DNA of 64,000 nt from Euryodendron excelsum (GCA_033060915.1 CM065390.1:22362501-22426500); one strand, 5' to 3'. Positions 23,977 through 36,015 are shown, numbered from the stretch's first letter. Made by a program: numbers and translations. The notes: generated by a model not told the origin, from the sequence alone.

Positions 23977-24502
23977 TGTGCACCCAATAAGAGCAAAACC
24001 CAAGACCAGAAGAAGACTAACCCAGTGAGGTCGGCTCATGAATGCCGACCTATTGTACTAGGCTCATGCCAACCAAAGGTAAGGACCTAAAGGGGCTAGC
24101 CCATGGATCTTAATCCAAAAGGTATTAGGATTAATGAAGCCCATAATACAAATTATATTCTTAAGTAAATTAAAATAGATAAAAGATGAGTCCAACACAT
24201 TAAACCGACTCAATCAATGAAGATTTCTATGAGGAAAATGACTCACATTCTCAAAGGAAATATGACATTTTGAAACCTATAAATACCTCCATGCATTAGA
24301 GGTGTAAGGTACGTTCACTTGAGTTTTAACTCTCTCTATTCTATTCGATTCATTGTAATTAAGTTTGGTAACTTAATCATCAGAGTACCTTTGGCCCAAA
24401 GATGGTCAAGACATTCTCATCATCTTTTTCTCTTGCAGATTGTTCGTGCTCATCGATTCAGTTTGAGAGTTCAACCAAGCCTTTCTAAAAATTTCACCTA
24501 CA
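23977..24502 (+). repeat. 5' LTR of element 1
   Basis: It begins TGTGCACCCAATAAGAGC and ends TTTCACCTACA just before the primer site. TATAAATA lies at 24278-24285. It aligns to the 3' LTR over its full length, with roughly one difference in eight by eye in the parts compared, mostly C/T and G/A changes. Confidence 0.85.
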
Positions 24503-24522
24503 ATTGGTGTTGTTTGTGGGAA
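24503..24522 (+). promoter_or_regulatory. Primer binding site of element 1 (degenerate)
   Basis: ATTGGTGTTGTTTGTGGGA directly follows the LTR. It looks like the common plant gypsy site TGGCGCCGTCTGTGGGA after C-to-T decay. The identity of the primer tRNA is left open. Confidence 0.6.
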
Positions 24523-24868
24523 GGTCTACACAACGATGAGTATCAGCTATCTCAGAGGAGGAGTCTATCTCACCGACAAGGAACTAGATGATAGCCATGA
24601 CGTTTGTAGTCAAAACAGCACTCACCAATCAAGTTGACATGACAATGATTTGGTGCAAACTCCGAGAGGACATTTTATCAAATTGGAGATACTATTCCCT
24701 AGAGGCAACCAACCTGAAGGATAGGAGGGTTTAAGACGAGTTCCACAATATGTCTGAAATTCAAACTGTTGAAGGAGCTACCGTAGGAACTTGAATCCAT
24801 CACCATCTAGTTGCCACGTACCTAATCATTTATCGCTCTAAACAATTGAGCGGGAGCTCCAATAGTGG
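24523..24868 (+). pseudogene. 5' end of the element 1 internal region, upstream of the nested insertion
   Basis: This holds leader and the start of gag, with stops in all frames. It is cut at 24868 (...CCAATAGTGG), where the giant LTR entered. The same sequence picks up at 44309 with AGTGGGACAAAAAG. No motif is recognisable before the cut. Confidence 0.6.
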
Positions 24869-25326
24869 TGTAAGCACTCCATTTTTGTCTGTTTGGCAAT
24901 CTTCGGCCTGCCCAGACTTACAGTCAAATCAACACAGACATATTCAAGTTTAAATCAACTTTTCAAACTTAATTCAATCAATCAATTGCTTCGAGGGCCC
25001 GTTGGGCCTAATAGAGGCAAAATGATCAAAATGCCCTTACAGCATTGCTCGATCCAATTCCACGTGGCACATCTTCCTAGAAACGGTAAGTCCTAGTTTC
25101 AATCTCAAATTCAATTTTAAGTCCAATTCCAATTCAAATCAAATCTAACACGCCTTTCGAGAAAATTGATCCATTAGGCGATAAGACCATCTAATCCAGT
25201 ACGTTTTTCAAGAAAACTCTTCAGAACCATAAGTCCCTTTAAGCCCGTCAACCAAGACGGAACCCAAGTCCCCGAGATGGTAGAATGGTCCACCTTTGGT
25301 GTCTGCTAACTCACCAATGAAAAATG

Positions 25327-27040
25327 TGTTGACTCAAGGTTGATCCCCATGTTGATTTTGATGATAACTAAACCTTGTATTATTTTACTGATGCATTTGC
25401 TTAGTGTGCAGATTAATAAAGATTATAACTTAGACTGAGAAGTTTGACTTTAAGTCTAATATATGTCAAAGTAAATGCACAACAAGCTAATATCAAGCAA
25501 TACACTCCAAGAGTCATGTAACGTACCAAATTGAGCAATGACACCTATTCCAACTTCAAACAAATAATTTGCATTCGAAGAGATTGAAGGTGTTCAAATA
25601 AAGATTTCATCAAGTATGCATAAACTCAATAAAGATGACTTGAATTCGAAAAGATTGAAGGTGCTCAAAAGAAGACTTCATCTAATGTGCAAAGATCAAT
25701 TGAAAATGATTTGATTGAGAAGAGATTAAAGATGTTTGAGAAGAGAATTCATCGCAATTGCATAATTTCTACAAAGAATCCAAGTGAAGACTTCATTTGG
25801 GATGTAAAGACTCAAAAAGATGATTTGTACTCAGAGAAAACTAAGGTATTCAAGAATAGACTTCATCAAGCTTATAGAAGTCTCATTGAAATGATCCCAA
25901 TGAAAGCAAAAACTCAGCAATAAAAAAGAAAGCTCGGCAATGAAAGAAAGAGCTGGGCACTGAAAGAGAAAGATCGACAACAAAGAAAAAGAGCTCAACA
26001 ATAATAGAGTAAAGTTCTGACAGTGTGGAAACCAAGAAAAGATTATTATCAAATGATGAATTCAATCCAAATTAAATAGAGAACAACCTTGGTGAATTGA
26101 AGACTATGATTAATCATCATGCCCTATAGAAAGACTCCTTGAAGATCTTATAGTAGTGTTGAAACTGAACTTGATTATTGGAAGACAGAAGCAAGATTTC
26201 TGGGCAATGTGTCAACATATGAAAATGAAGAGTGGACACATTAAAACAGAAGCAAAAAATCTGAAGGCAGAATGATCAAGTGTCGACATATGAAAACAGT
26301 GGACAACATTTGAAAAATGCAAACCAAATGTGTCAACACATGGAACCAAGTGTCGACACCTGGGAGAAAAAGGCTAGTTTTTCTAACGTTATAACGGATT
26401 GGACTTGCATTAAATGAGCCCCAACAACCTCCAACAAATGAAATCAATACAGAGGTTTATATACAAGCTTCCAACTGCATTTACATACAAGAGATACAAA
26501 AAATACAAGTACCACTGATTGATCAAACTAAAAAATCTAAACATTCTTCTTGTCTTCATTGAGTGAGTTTATGTTTTTCTATCCACTCTTGATAGAGAGT
26601 TTGTATTTCGTTTGTACAATTTCACACATTGTAAGTGAGAGTTTGAGAGTTCTTTTGTAGAAGAAAAACTCTTATGAGTTTGAGTGGATCTTGAACTAAA
26701 CCACTTGGTAGCTGAAAGAGCTTGGGAAGAAGTTCTTGTGTAAAAGTGAGTTGAGCACTTTGGTAAATCAGCATCCATTTTGTAATTGGAGATTGCACAA
26801 TGGAGGAAGACTTCAAGGGGATCTTGGAGTGAGGACGTAGACCATGAATTGTGGTTGAATCTCGGTAATTCTTAGTGTGCTTTCTATTGCTCTGTTTTTC
26901 ATTTATCTTTTGATTACATTGCATTGTAGATAGATTGATTACTATTATATTGATTAAATCAATTTTAATTAATCTTAATTGCCATTAATTTTTAAAAAAT
27001 CCAATTCACCCCCTCTTTTGGGTTGCCATTTGGGCCAACA
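25327..27040 (+). mobile_element. Sirevirus-like copia solo LTR, TSD AAATG
   Basis: The 1,714-bp block begins TGTTGACTCAAGG and ends TTGGGCCAACA. AAATG flanks it at 25322-25326 and 27041-27045. The terminal CAATTCACCCCCTCTTTTGG is typical of Sirevirus-type LTRs. It carries repeated TGTCRACAYATG-like motifs (about 26209, 26280, 26331 and 26351) and a TTTATATAC promoter-like site near 26458. It contains no coding sequence, and no internal region is present. Confidence 0.85.
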
Positions 27041-28212
27041 AAATGTCCATTATTCGGCACATCTTTTGAGAAAGTTGATTCTTCAGACGATAAGTCCACT
27101 TAGCAGCTTCCCAAGATCAGGCAATCTCTGGAATTAATGTAAATCGTCAAAGTGGCAGAAACACTTGCAAACATCGCAACCGTCAGAGTAGCGAAAATAC
27201 TCGCAAACAGGTTGATATTGGAAATTGCCGACAAACCCCTTTTGTCACCGGACCAAACTCACCTTTTGGCCGTGACATGTTTACTAAAGGACGAGATACC
27301 TTTAGAAACCAACTCGTCATAGACTGTCAGAGTGGCGGAAACACTCAAAACACAGGTCAACACCAGTGCCTGCTAGCCCACTCTGATGAAAAATGACCAA
27401 ACTGCCCCTTTAGGCATTTTCCGGCATGTTTCTCAAGAAAATACCCAAGTCCTTATAGCGGTAAGTCCACCCTTCTAAGATCGTCCCAAAGATGATCCGG
27501 CATGTTCAAGTACCTCCCAGTCGATTCCGGACCAATTTTGAGACCATCCGGTCAAATTAAACATTTTGCCCCTAGGCATCCGAGCGCCTCTAGGAACCAC
27601 ATGACCCCGAGTATCAAACTAGTAACTTATTGAGAATGCTTCTAATAGTATTCCTGACCTTCCCCACCATTTCGGATCATTCTGAGTCTATTCCGGCAAC
27701 ACTGGTGCAAAATGATCGTTTTGCCCTTAGTGGGCCGGTTGCCTTTTCCAACCACATCGGCTTTGGGTATCAAACTGAAAATTCCTTGAAACACTTTAAA
27801 TAGTGTTTCCTACCTTCAAGTCCTCTTATGAGTCATTCCGAGTCCATTCCGGTGGTTTTCCGGTCTAGTTGACCATTTTACCCCTAATAGCTCGGTCAAC
27901 AATTTTGACATTGTTTTTCAAGCATGTTACCTCCAAGACACTATTTCAAGGGTTTCTACTCATTTTTAGCCTTCCAGACCATTGCTGGCCTTCCACGACA
28001 TTCCCAGACCTTCTAAAGTCAGGCTAAAAATTGCATGGTAGTCACTAATACAGGCGTCCAAATCTTTTGCCTTGCATATCAAGGGTTGAAAGATACGTTG
28101 CTTGCCGACCTAAAACATTTCCTAAGTAGCTGGCACCAAGCCAAAAAATTGGCCTGGCACCACTCCTAGTGGTGCCATTAGAAAATTTGGCCTGGCGCCA
28201 CTAAAATTTGGC

Positions 28213-28226
28213 CTGATACCATAACT
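28213..28226. repeat. Viral terminal redundancy, left copy (partner 36007-36020)
   Basis: CTGATACCATAACT is repeated in direct orientation at 36007-36020. The repeat coincides with the tRNA primer site of the viral genome, so the integrated form looks like one circle opened at its replication start. The giant-LTR sequence just outside the left copy holds a second AAATTTGGCCTG (28182-28214 region), which suggests a microhomology join. Confidence 0.75.
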
Positions 28227-28241
28227 AACCCAGGTAGTAAG

Positions 28242-28436
28242 TGAAAGCAATTAAAACCGGCCAATAAGGCGGTATAATCATAAAATAAAAGAAGATGATT
28301 AGTAAGCCTCAACGATTTATAGGCACGCCCAGAGGGTCAACCAGACGTTGTTTGCGGCTTACAACAAATAATAAATAATGAAAGCAATTAAAACCAGCCA
28401 ATAAGGCGGTATAATCATAGAATAAAAGAAGATAAT
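28242..28436. repeat. 58-bp direct repeat in the viral intergenic region
   Basis: Copies at 28242-28299 and 28379-28436, offset by 137 bp, share GAAAGCAATTAAAACC, CCAATAAGGCGGTATAATCA and AATAAAAGAAGAT with few differences. They lie at the viral 3' side, between ORF2 and the genome end. A role in termination, leader structure or recombination is possible but unproven. Confidence 0.75.
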
Positions 28437-28923
28437 GAACAAGCAGATAATTATTAATACTAGATTTTGCAGCATTGAATCTTGAAATTGAAATTGAATA
28501 TTGAAAATAAAATTACATAAACAAATTGAAAATTACATAGACATTTGAAGATTACCAGGTAATATCTAGAAATCACTGATACTTGAACTTGAGATCTTGA
28601 TTACAGAAGAATTCTAGAGAGAGAGAGACAGAGGTTGGACTCAAAACTTGGCCTGCTCTCCAAATGGGAGAGTCAGTGCTTAAATAGACAGAAAAGGAAA
28701 ACTGGGACTGTTGAAATAGTGCCGGTTTGTCGGTTGCCAGACTGGAACTGTTGAAACAGGAACTGTCGGTGGCCGAAAGTTGTTTGTCTCTTGTGAATAG
28801 TGAATAGTGAACAGTAAAAGTCGCTTTTACTGTAGCAGTGTTGACTTTTGCTGAAATTTGTATTGTAGCAGTGTTGACTTTTGCTGAGATTTGTCGGAAG
28901 AGCGCCGAAAGTTGATGGCTTGA
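28437..28923 (-). promoter_or_regulatory. Candidate viral promoter region
   Basis: In the minus direction, just after ORF2, there is a tandem ~31-bp repeat (28831-28861 and 28862-28893, TGTAGCAGTGTTGACTTTTG on plus). Next comes a three-fold GTGAATA/GTGAACA repeat at 28795-28812, then a TATTTAAG TATA-like element at about 28681-28688. Repeats upstream of a TATA box resemble a pararetroviral enhancer-promoter. Activity cannot be inferred. Confidence 0.45.
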
Positions 28924-30270
28924 TCAGTGGGGTGTCTGTCTTGCTTTGATCACCTTTTGTCGACTTTTGGAGCGAGTTTTGACTGGAGTGAAAATGCCAA
29001 AACAGTCATCTTCATTATCTTGGGCAAGATCTGTAGAAGATACTTGAGAATCTTGATCTGGGTTGGATGGAGAAGCCTCATCATCACTATCAGAGAGAGA
29101 TGATAAGGTTTCAAGCAAGTGTTGGCGAAGTTCCTTCTTGGATTTGGCTGCAGCTAATTGAGGAATTAATTGGCTACAATTGAGGAGAAATTGGGGATCA
29201 GATGCCATAGCAATGGCTGGGTGTTGTTGGAAGAATTTGTGGACTGTTTGAGAGGTGATAGTTTGGGGGGCCGGCCAATTATCCCACCATTTGACCTGAA
29301 AGCTTCGGGCAAGATAGGAAAAGGAATTTTGAGAAATAATGGTATAGTTCCAAGCACAAATCCATGGAATAGAAAATTGAATCATAAAGGGTAAAATGCA
29401 AGGGAATTTGGATAAAGCCCGATCAGGTTTGAATTGGGTTTGATAAAGTAGGAATGCTTCATGGATAGATGGAGGAAAAATTTGAGGTACGGACCCAAAG
29501 TGAGTCCACCAGGAAAAGAACCAATTTGGAAAAATGAAAGGAAAGTCCTTTTTGAAGGTAAACATCCAAGAGTGACTAAATTTGGGATTTTGAAAAAAGA
29601 AGGTATTGAACCAGGCTTGCTGGTAATCATAATAATTGAAAGTAGGAGGGTTGTAAACTTCCGAAAAACGGCGGGGACGGAGAGGATGAGGCCCCCATTG
29701 TTCTTGGGTTAGGATTTGGTTAATGTAAACAGTAGAATAGGCAATGTGGGTTTGATCAGGATTATAATGATTTTTGAGGGAAATGGAATCAGTTTCAATG
29801 AGGATAAATTCATAAAATTGTTGGGTATGTAAATGGGAGATTTGGAGAAAGTGTGTGTTCGGGGCAAACACTCTAGGAGGAATTTGAAATGGATCCTCAT
29901 TCCATGTTTGATTTTCCAAAAGAACAATAGTTTGTTCACATTGAGTTTTGAGAAAATATTTAGATTTGACTATGGGGTTATTAGCCACCACAGAAGAAGA
30001 AGAAGAAGAAGTGGGGCGAGAAGCCACCACAGAAGAAGCAGTAGAGGGGCGAGGAGCCACCACTTGTTGTTGTTGGGGAATGGCGGTAGTTTGAGCATAA
30101 GTTTGAGATAATTGTTGAGTTTGGTCAATAAGTGTTTGGTTATACCAATCACTGGGAGACATGGGAGGAAGTGTTTGGAGAGGAATTGGTTTCATGGCAT
30201 AAGAAGCTTTGGTTTTGGGTTGAGTTTGAGCAGGGGCTTTGCCGGGATCTCGACTGGGTTTAGGAGGCAT
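28924..30270 (-). CDS. Pararetrovirus ORF2, 448 codons, function unknown
   Basis: The open frame starts at 30270, overlaps the end of ORF1 by 11 nt and has no stop before 28924. It begins with a proline/lysine/glutamine-rich stretch (MPPKPSRDPGKAPAQ) and a serine-rich linker at about 70-100. The centre (about 105-345) is rich in aromatic residues (for example WMFTFKKDFPFIFPNWFFSW). The end is acidic, with SLSDSDDEAS at about 393-402, then a basic tail (VKTRSKSRQKVIKARQ). It occupies the place of the uncharacterised florendovirus ORF2. By position it might be compared with caulimovirus inclusion/transactivator proteins, but no motif supports that. Its openness contrasts with the two stops in ORF1. 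Confidence 0.75.
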   Translation of the reverse strand: MPPKPSRDPGKAPAQTQPKTKASYAMKPIPLQTLPPMSPSDWYNQTLIDQTQQLSQTYAQTTAIPQQQQVVAPRPSTASSVVASRPTSSSSSSVVANNPIVKSKYFLKTQCEQTIVLLENQTWNEDPFQIPPRVFAPNTHFLQISHLHTQQFYEFILIETDSISLKNHYNPDQTHIAYSTVYINQILTQEQWGPHPLRPRRFSEVYNPPTFNYYDYQQAWFNTFFFQNPKFSHSWMFTFKKDFPFIFPNWFFSWWTHFGSVPQIFPPSIHEAFLLYQTQFKPDRALSKFPCILPFMIQFSIPWICAWNYTIISQNSFSYLARSFQVKWWDNWPAPQTITSQTVHKFFQQHPAIAMASDPQFLLNCSQLIPQLAAAKSKKELRQHLLETLSSLSDSDDEASPSNPDQDSQVSSTDLAQDNEDDCFGIFTPVKTRSKSRQKVIKARQTPH

Positions 30271-33200
30271 GGTGTGAATCTCCCTCTAAGAATTCTCGAG
30301 TAAGAAAATCTGGAAGTGAATTATCAGTGCCTTTAATGTAAGCGATTTTAAAATCAAAAACAGAAAGAATAGCTTGCCATCTAGCAAAGATTTGCTTAGA
30401 TGCTATATTTTCTACATCTTTAAAAATAATATTTTTGGCAGCTTGACAATCAATACGAAGTAAAAATTCTTGATTTAACAAATCACTTTGAAATTTGGAA
30501 ATACATAAAACAATTGCTAATAATTCCTTTTTAATAGTGCTATAATTCTTTTGAGTAGGATTCCAGGTACCCGAGGTAAACCTAACTAATTGTTCTTTGT
30601 TATTGAGGACTTGTTTGAGAATACCACCATAACCTATATCAGAGGCATCTGTTTCAACTATTTTAAAAGCAGTAGGATTGGCTAAGGTGAGACAAGGTAG
30701 GGTTTGAACATATTGCTTAAGGGTTTGAACGGTCTTAGTATGTTCATTAGACCAAGCAGGAGGGTCTTTCTTAAGACGTTGCCTGAGAGGAGCAGCAATT
30801 TGACTTAAATTGGGATAAAAGTCAGAGACATAATTGAGACTTCCTAAAAACCTTTGCAATTGATTTTTATCTTTAATTTCATCAGGAAATTTATTAGCAA
30901 ATTGGATAGATCTTTCAATAGGGGTAATTGTACCTTGATAAATTTAATGTCCTAAGAACCTGACACGAGTTTGAAATAAACTAATTTTCTTTGCAGAAAG
31001 AACTAAGCCAGTGTGTTTAACAATTTTGAAGAATTGTTCAAGATGTGTCCAGTGTTGAATAATAGAATTGGAAAAAATCAAAACATCATCAATATAAACA
31101 ATTGTGAATTGAGAATGGGGATTGAAAATATCGTTCATAATTTTTTGAAATTCAGAGGGAGCATTTTTTAAACCGAATGGCATTACATTCCATTCATAAT
31201 GTCCAAAAGGTAAAGTAAATGCAGTTTTATATCGATCTTGTTCAGCTAATTGAATTTGCCAAAAACCAGATTTCATATCAAATTTTGAGAAGATTTTTGC
31301 ATGACAGAGACGTTGAAGAAGATCTTTTTTATTGGGAATAGGATACCGAATCCATTGAAGAGCATCATTTAGAGGTTTATAATTAATTACTAAACGGGGA
31401 GCACCTCGTTCAATCTCAGCATTTTTATAAACATAAAAGGCAGCACAACTCCATGGAGATCTACTAGGGCGAATTAATTTTTTATCAAGTAAATCCTGAA
31501 TTTCTTTTTTACAATATTCAAAAAGTTCATGGTTCATTTGGATTGGACGAGCTTTGGTAGGAATTTTGGCATCAGAAAAATCAGAAGCATAAGGTAAAGT
31601 AACAACATGTTTGTGCCTAGACCAGAAAGCATTGGGTACATCAGAGCAAACTTCTTGTTGTAATTTGGTTAAAAATTTACCAATGGCTAATTGTAAAGTG
31701 CCATTTTGTAAGCTACGTTCAATTTGAGTATTAATTTTTTCTTCTTTTAAAAATAATAAGTGTTTTTCTTTTCGAATGATAAGATTGAGAGTTTTATGGG
31801 AAATAGAAAATTTTTTTAAAGTATTGAGATCTTTGGTACGAGGAGGACTTACAAAGGGGAAAATAATTTGATTATTATTAAGAGTAGTAGTGATACCTTT
31901 AGTAGTAGCTTGAAAGGGTTGTAGAAGACTAAGGAAAGGAGTCCCTAATATAACTTCCCTGGAAAGGTTTTTGACAAGTACAAAAGGAGTTTTGATACAT
32001 ATATTATTATTGCAAATATGAGCAGTAGAAAGTTTATATTGTATTTGGAGTGGAGTTCCACTAGCAGCAGAGAGACGTTCACGTGTTTTTTCAAAATATT
32101 TAGTAGGGATCAAACCTTCTTGAATACAATTAAGATCTGCACCAGAGTCAAAAAGGGCAATAGTGTCAAATCTAAATTCTTGGTTAACAACAAGGGTAAT
32201 TTTGACATTCCATTTTTGATAAGAGATTTGGGAAAGTAAGAAAATATCTGTAGGATTGGGAATATTAGGCTGGCTAGAAGAAGAGGAAGAGTGTTGAAGT
32301 AATAACACTTGATTCTTAAGATTATCAAGATCAATTTTGGAAATATTATGTTCAAGTTTTAAATCACGTAATTCTTTTTTCACAGCTTTGATTTCAGTTT
32401 GTAAGTCTTGAATAGTTATAGGGGAAGACTTAGAAGTTTGATCAAATCTCTTGAGAATATCATTAAGATTATAAGGATTATTTAATAATGAAATATCTTG
32501 GGTAGGTTTGTCAGCAGAAGTTAAACTTTGTTTAAGTTGGAGTAAATAATCTTTTTTAACTTGAGGATCAGAAATTTTATCTATAACATCAAGAAGTAAT
32601 TCTTGTTCTTTTGTAATAACATTAATAGTACGTGTGGTTGGACATTGACAATTGGTTTTTATAATTTGGTCAGGTTCAAGGGAAGAAGAAGAAGTATGAG
32701 GTTTGTCTTCGTCAGAAGAAGATTGGGATATAATTTCATCTATTTGTAATGCATCATCAGAGAGAGAAGGATTATCAGAAGCATCAGAGTTTAAGAATAA
32801 ATGCATAAGTTGTTGTTTAAGTGTTTCATCAATATCTAAGGAATTAATTTTTTGATTCATTCGACACTGATTTTTATAATGGCCAACTTTACCACATTTG
32901 TAACATGTGGGGACTTTTCTAGTGTGTTTAGAAACATGTTTAGGTTTAGATGGAGAAGTTTTTACAGGAGGTTGTGCATGGGGTTTCTGGTAAAAAACAT
33001 TAGAACTTGGTTTGGGTTTTCGAAAGAATCGTCGTGCAGAAGTAGTTCGAGGTTTACGTCGGGAAGGGGGTATGATTTGTGTGGTATTTTCAAATCCAAA
33101 TTGTTGGCAAAAGGTACCTAATTCACGTTTGGAAGTGGCTAAATCCTTTTGTAATTGTTGGTTAAGTTTGAAGTTGGTACAAAGTTCAAGACCTTGGGTT

Positions 33201-33757
33201 TGGATGGCATTAATTAAGTCACCATAAGTGAGTTGTTCATAAGGGACAACGCCATTGTTGTTTTCTTTGAGTTTGTCTTTAACTTTTTGAGAAAATAGTT
33301 TGGGAAGACCATCTAAAAATTTTTCTTTCCAATGTGTTTGACGGCAATCATCACGTAACATAACTTTAGTTAAGAAAACATCTTTATACCAATGAAAATC
33401 TTGAAGTTTTGGACATCTAAGATTATTGAGGATTTCAGAGGTAACAGCTTGGACTTTGGAAGGACGCCCTAAGAAGTGCCTAGAAATGGAAAAGATAAGG
33501 GTACTAACTGCATCTTCAATTGTTTGATTGTCTTCAGTTTTGATGGGTGTACCATTTGAATAAGTTTTGATTGCAGTAAGGATTTGAGTACGTTCACTAG
33601 AGGTGAGAAAATGATCCCACCATCCTTTAAGATGACCAGTAAAACCAGCAACTAAAGCTTGAGCAACAGCAAAATCAGAAGATTTTTGTTTAGTTTTGTA
33701 GGCTAAAGCAACCATTGTCATTTCTTGGAGTTTGTTAAGAATATGATATTCAGTCAT
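30260..33757 (-). pseudogene. Pararetrovirus ORF1, 3' part: capsid zinc knuckle, protease, RT, RNase H
   Basis: Counting from the first methionine after the upstream stop (33757), the capsid-like region spans residues 1-300 and ends in a CCHC knuckle, CYKCGKVGHYKNQC (285-298). A serine/acidic linker follows, then a predicted coiled coil at about 445-490. Next are the aspartic protease active site DSGA (537-540) and RT with YIDD at 888-891. An in-frame TAA at 30944-30946 follows RFLGH. The same frame continues past it into RNase H (ETDASDIGYGG) and ends at 30260. No integrase is present. The RT and RNase H blocks are of the badnavirus/florendovirus kind. Apart from this stop the frame is open. 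Confidence 0.88.
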
Positions 33758-33769
33758 ACCATCAAAATT

Positions 33770-35740
33770 TCATTCATAAATGGTACCACCATGATAAGCA
33801 GCTTGAGTGAATTGATTTCTTTCTTCATATTGCATATCAGGAAGAGTAGGACGAGGATAATAATTTTTAGTGTTATTGGTTTCATAGCGGTTTTGATATT
33901 TCCATTTTTGTTTTTTATTCTGGGTAGCATTGAGTTCTAAAGGTTGGGAATCATTCATGGTTTGTTCAATCTCTTCAACTTCAAAAAGGGTTGGTTGAGA
34001 TATAGTATTAAGAGTTTTAGAAGTTGATGGAGGTGTGTCAGGTGCAGTGACAACACGGAGAACATGATCAAGTTGTGCAAGTTTATGATCAATTTGAGAA
34101 GAAAAGTCTTGATTACTCAATTCATTGTGAAGATGTGAAGGGACTTCATGTGGTGTAAATAGAGGGGTTTCAGTAGTGGTGAGTGTAGTGACTTGATCTT
34201 TGCTGATAAAGTTTTCTACACGAGTTAATTGGTCACCTATAGTTTTAAGTGTTTGATTTGTAAAATTATTTTGTTGTAAAATATTAGAAATATCTTTGGC
34301 ATTAGGAGGTGAAGTATCAGGCTTAAGTTTGAAAGGGGAAGCAGTAATAATACTAGATCGGTGTTGAATATGAATTTCTTCTAGAGGGGGATGAATAGAA
34401 GGTTTAATAATATCGTTGGAAGTAACCCATTGGTTTTCAGTAGTGGTAATAACATTAAGTTGGTCAAAATAATTAGAATAATATTCAAACCAGTCAAAGA
34501 AACTTAAATAAATTTTGTTATTTTGAACAAACTGATAGTATTCTTCACGTATAGGAAGGCGAGCAATTTCATCAAAGGTTTTTAAAAACCAATTCTTCTT
34601 TTGTATATTTTGGGGAGAATTAAAATCACGAACTAAAATAGATTTGTCAAAAATAAATTCTTGTTCTATCATATTTATTTGAGGATCAAGAGGAGGGTCT
34701 GGAAGCATTTGAGATAGTGTGGGAGATTGGGGAAAATCATCTTGTGTATAAATAGGTTGTGCAACATTGGAAGTTGTGACAGATTGTAAGACAGGAGATC
34801 TAAAATGCATTGAAGAAGAAGGGACAGAGGAAAAAGAACTCCTAGGTGGGAAAGATTGAAATTGAGTGCTAGCAGATGATCCAACATCTGAGAATCTTGG
34901 TCGAGATGACCCTGCCGTAGTATTGGTGAATTTGATACGAACACTGCCATCAGTGCTTTCATGAATATATTCTAAATTTTTGTTTTCTATGGTTGTAGAT
35001 GGAACTTCATTGTCTAAAGTCCATTCTAATGGGAGATTAACATCTTCCCAACGTATGGTCTTGGGAGTACTAATATTGGAGTCACTATTCGTATAAATAA
35101 GGAGTGTTTCGCCTTTGGGGCTTGTGATCTTACAACGTGGATCTATAAGTGTAGTCATGGCTTTGAGGTGGATTCGATAAATAATGGAAAAAGGGATATT
35201 GCCGGGTCCTAGGTCATAACCAGAAGTTTTAATTTTAAGTGTGAGGACTTTAAGAATACCAGTATCTTGGAGGCATACAGCATATCCGGGATAACAATCA
35301 AAATGGACAGGCCCACTATAAAGACTTGTTTCAATTAAACCTAAGGTACTGTTGATAAATGTTGTGTGTCTTTTATCTTGTAAAGTTAAAAGAATTGCAG
35401 CATTTTGACCCTGACGGGTTAAGGGAACAACAACAACTTGTACTAATCCTAAGTGTAAATAATTGTATTTTTGTTGTTTGTATTTGTTAATAAGATTTTG
35501 ACTGAGAAGTTGAATTTGTTGAGATGATTCTGTAAAAGGAATTGTTTGTTCGACAGTTTTAATAGTATAATTGGACAAAAAATCAAAAGGTTTAATTTGA
35601 TAAACTTGACGGACAGAGACACGAGGAGGTGTCCAATTGGGAGGAGGAAAACATTGTTCTTCTTGGTTAAGTATTGAAGTGTCATTACTACTATGAGATT
35701 GCCTAGATACCGAAGACATGGTTCTCGTTAAATGATTCAT
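33770..35740 (-). pseudogene. Pararetrovirus ORF1, 5' part: 30K-type movement protein
   Basis: The open frame of 656 codons begins at 35740, about 260 nt after the primer site. A 30K-superfamily movement protein domain occupies roughly residues 70-250. Visible blocks include YLHLGLVQVVVVPLTRQGQN, GLIETSLYSGPVHFDCYPGY and IIYRIHLKAMTTL. The remainder is a long Ser/Thr/Pro-rich linker with RSS- and PPS-type repeats. The frame stops at a TGA (33770-33772), and the downstream frame with capsid, protease and RT lies in the same register only four codons later. This points to one continuous ORF1, as in florendoviruses, that later acquired a stop. Movement proteins let the virus pass through plasmodesmata. 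Confidence 0.85.
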
Positions 35741-36000
35741 TAGGGAACTTAATTGTTTATCATTTAAGTATTTAGATTCAAAATTATATAAAGATTAATA
35801 CCTATGGGTGATCTAGATGTACCCTAGCCGGTCAACATTTTACACCTATTGCCTCAACCTTGGGACTTATAGCGGCTACGCGACTAGTTGGTTTACAGGT
35901 TCATCAGACAACACAGAGGATAAGAATCAGATATATAATTTGAAAACAAATACTTGAAAGATTCACAATAAGTGACTAATAAATACAATTACAAAGATAC

Positions 36001-36015
36001 TTGGCTCTGATACCA
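36001..36015 (-). promoter_or_regulatory. tRNA-Met primer binding site of the pararetrovirus
   Basis: The minus strand reads TGGTATCAGAGCCAA, matching the initiator tRNA-Met primer site shared by Caulimoviridae and many copia elements. It lies upstream of ORF1 and inside the terminal redundancy. Confidence 0.85.

Noticed and set aside
32018..33227. Plus-strand ORFs across the viral RT region
   Set aside because: Antisense shadows of the viral ORF1, with no motifs of their own.
36001..36015. tRNA gene at the TGGTATCAGAGC match
   Set aside because: Only the primer-complementary segment is present, with no cloverleaf.
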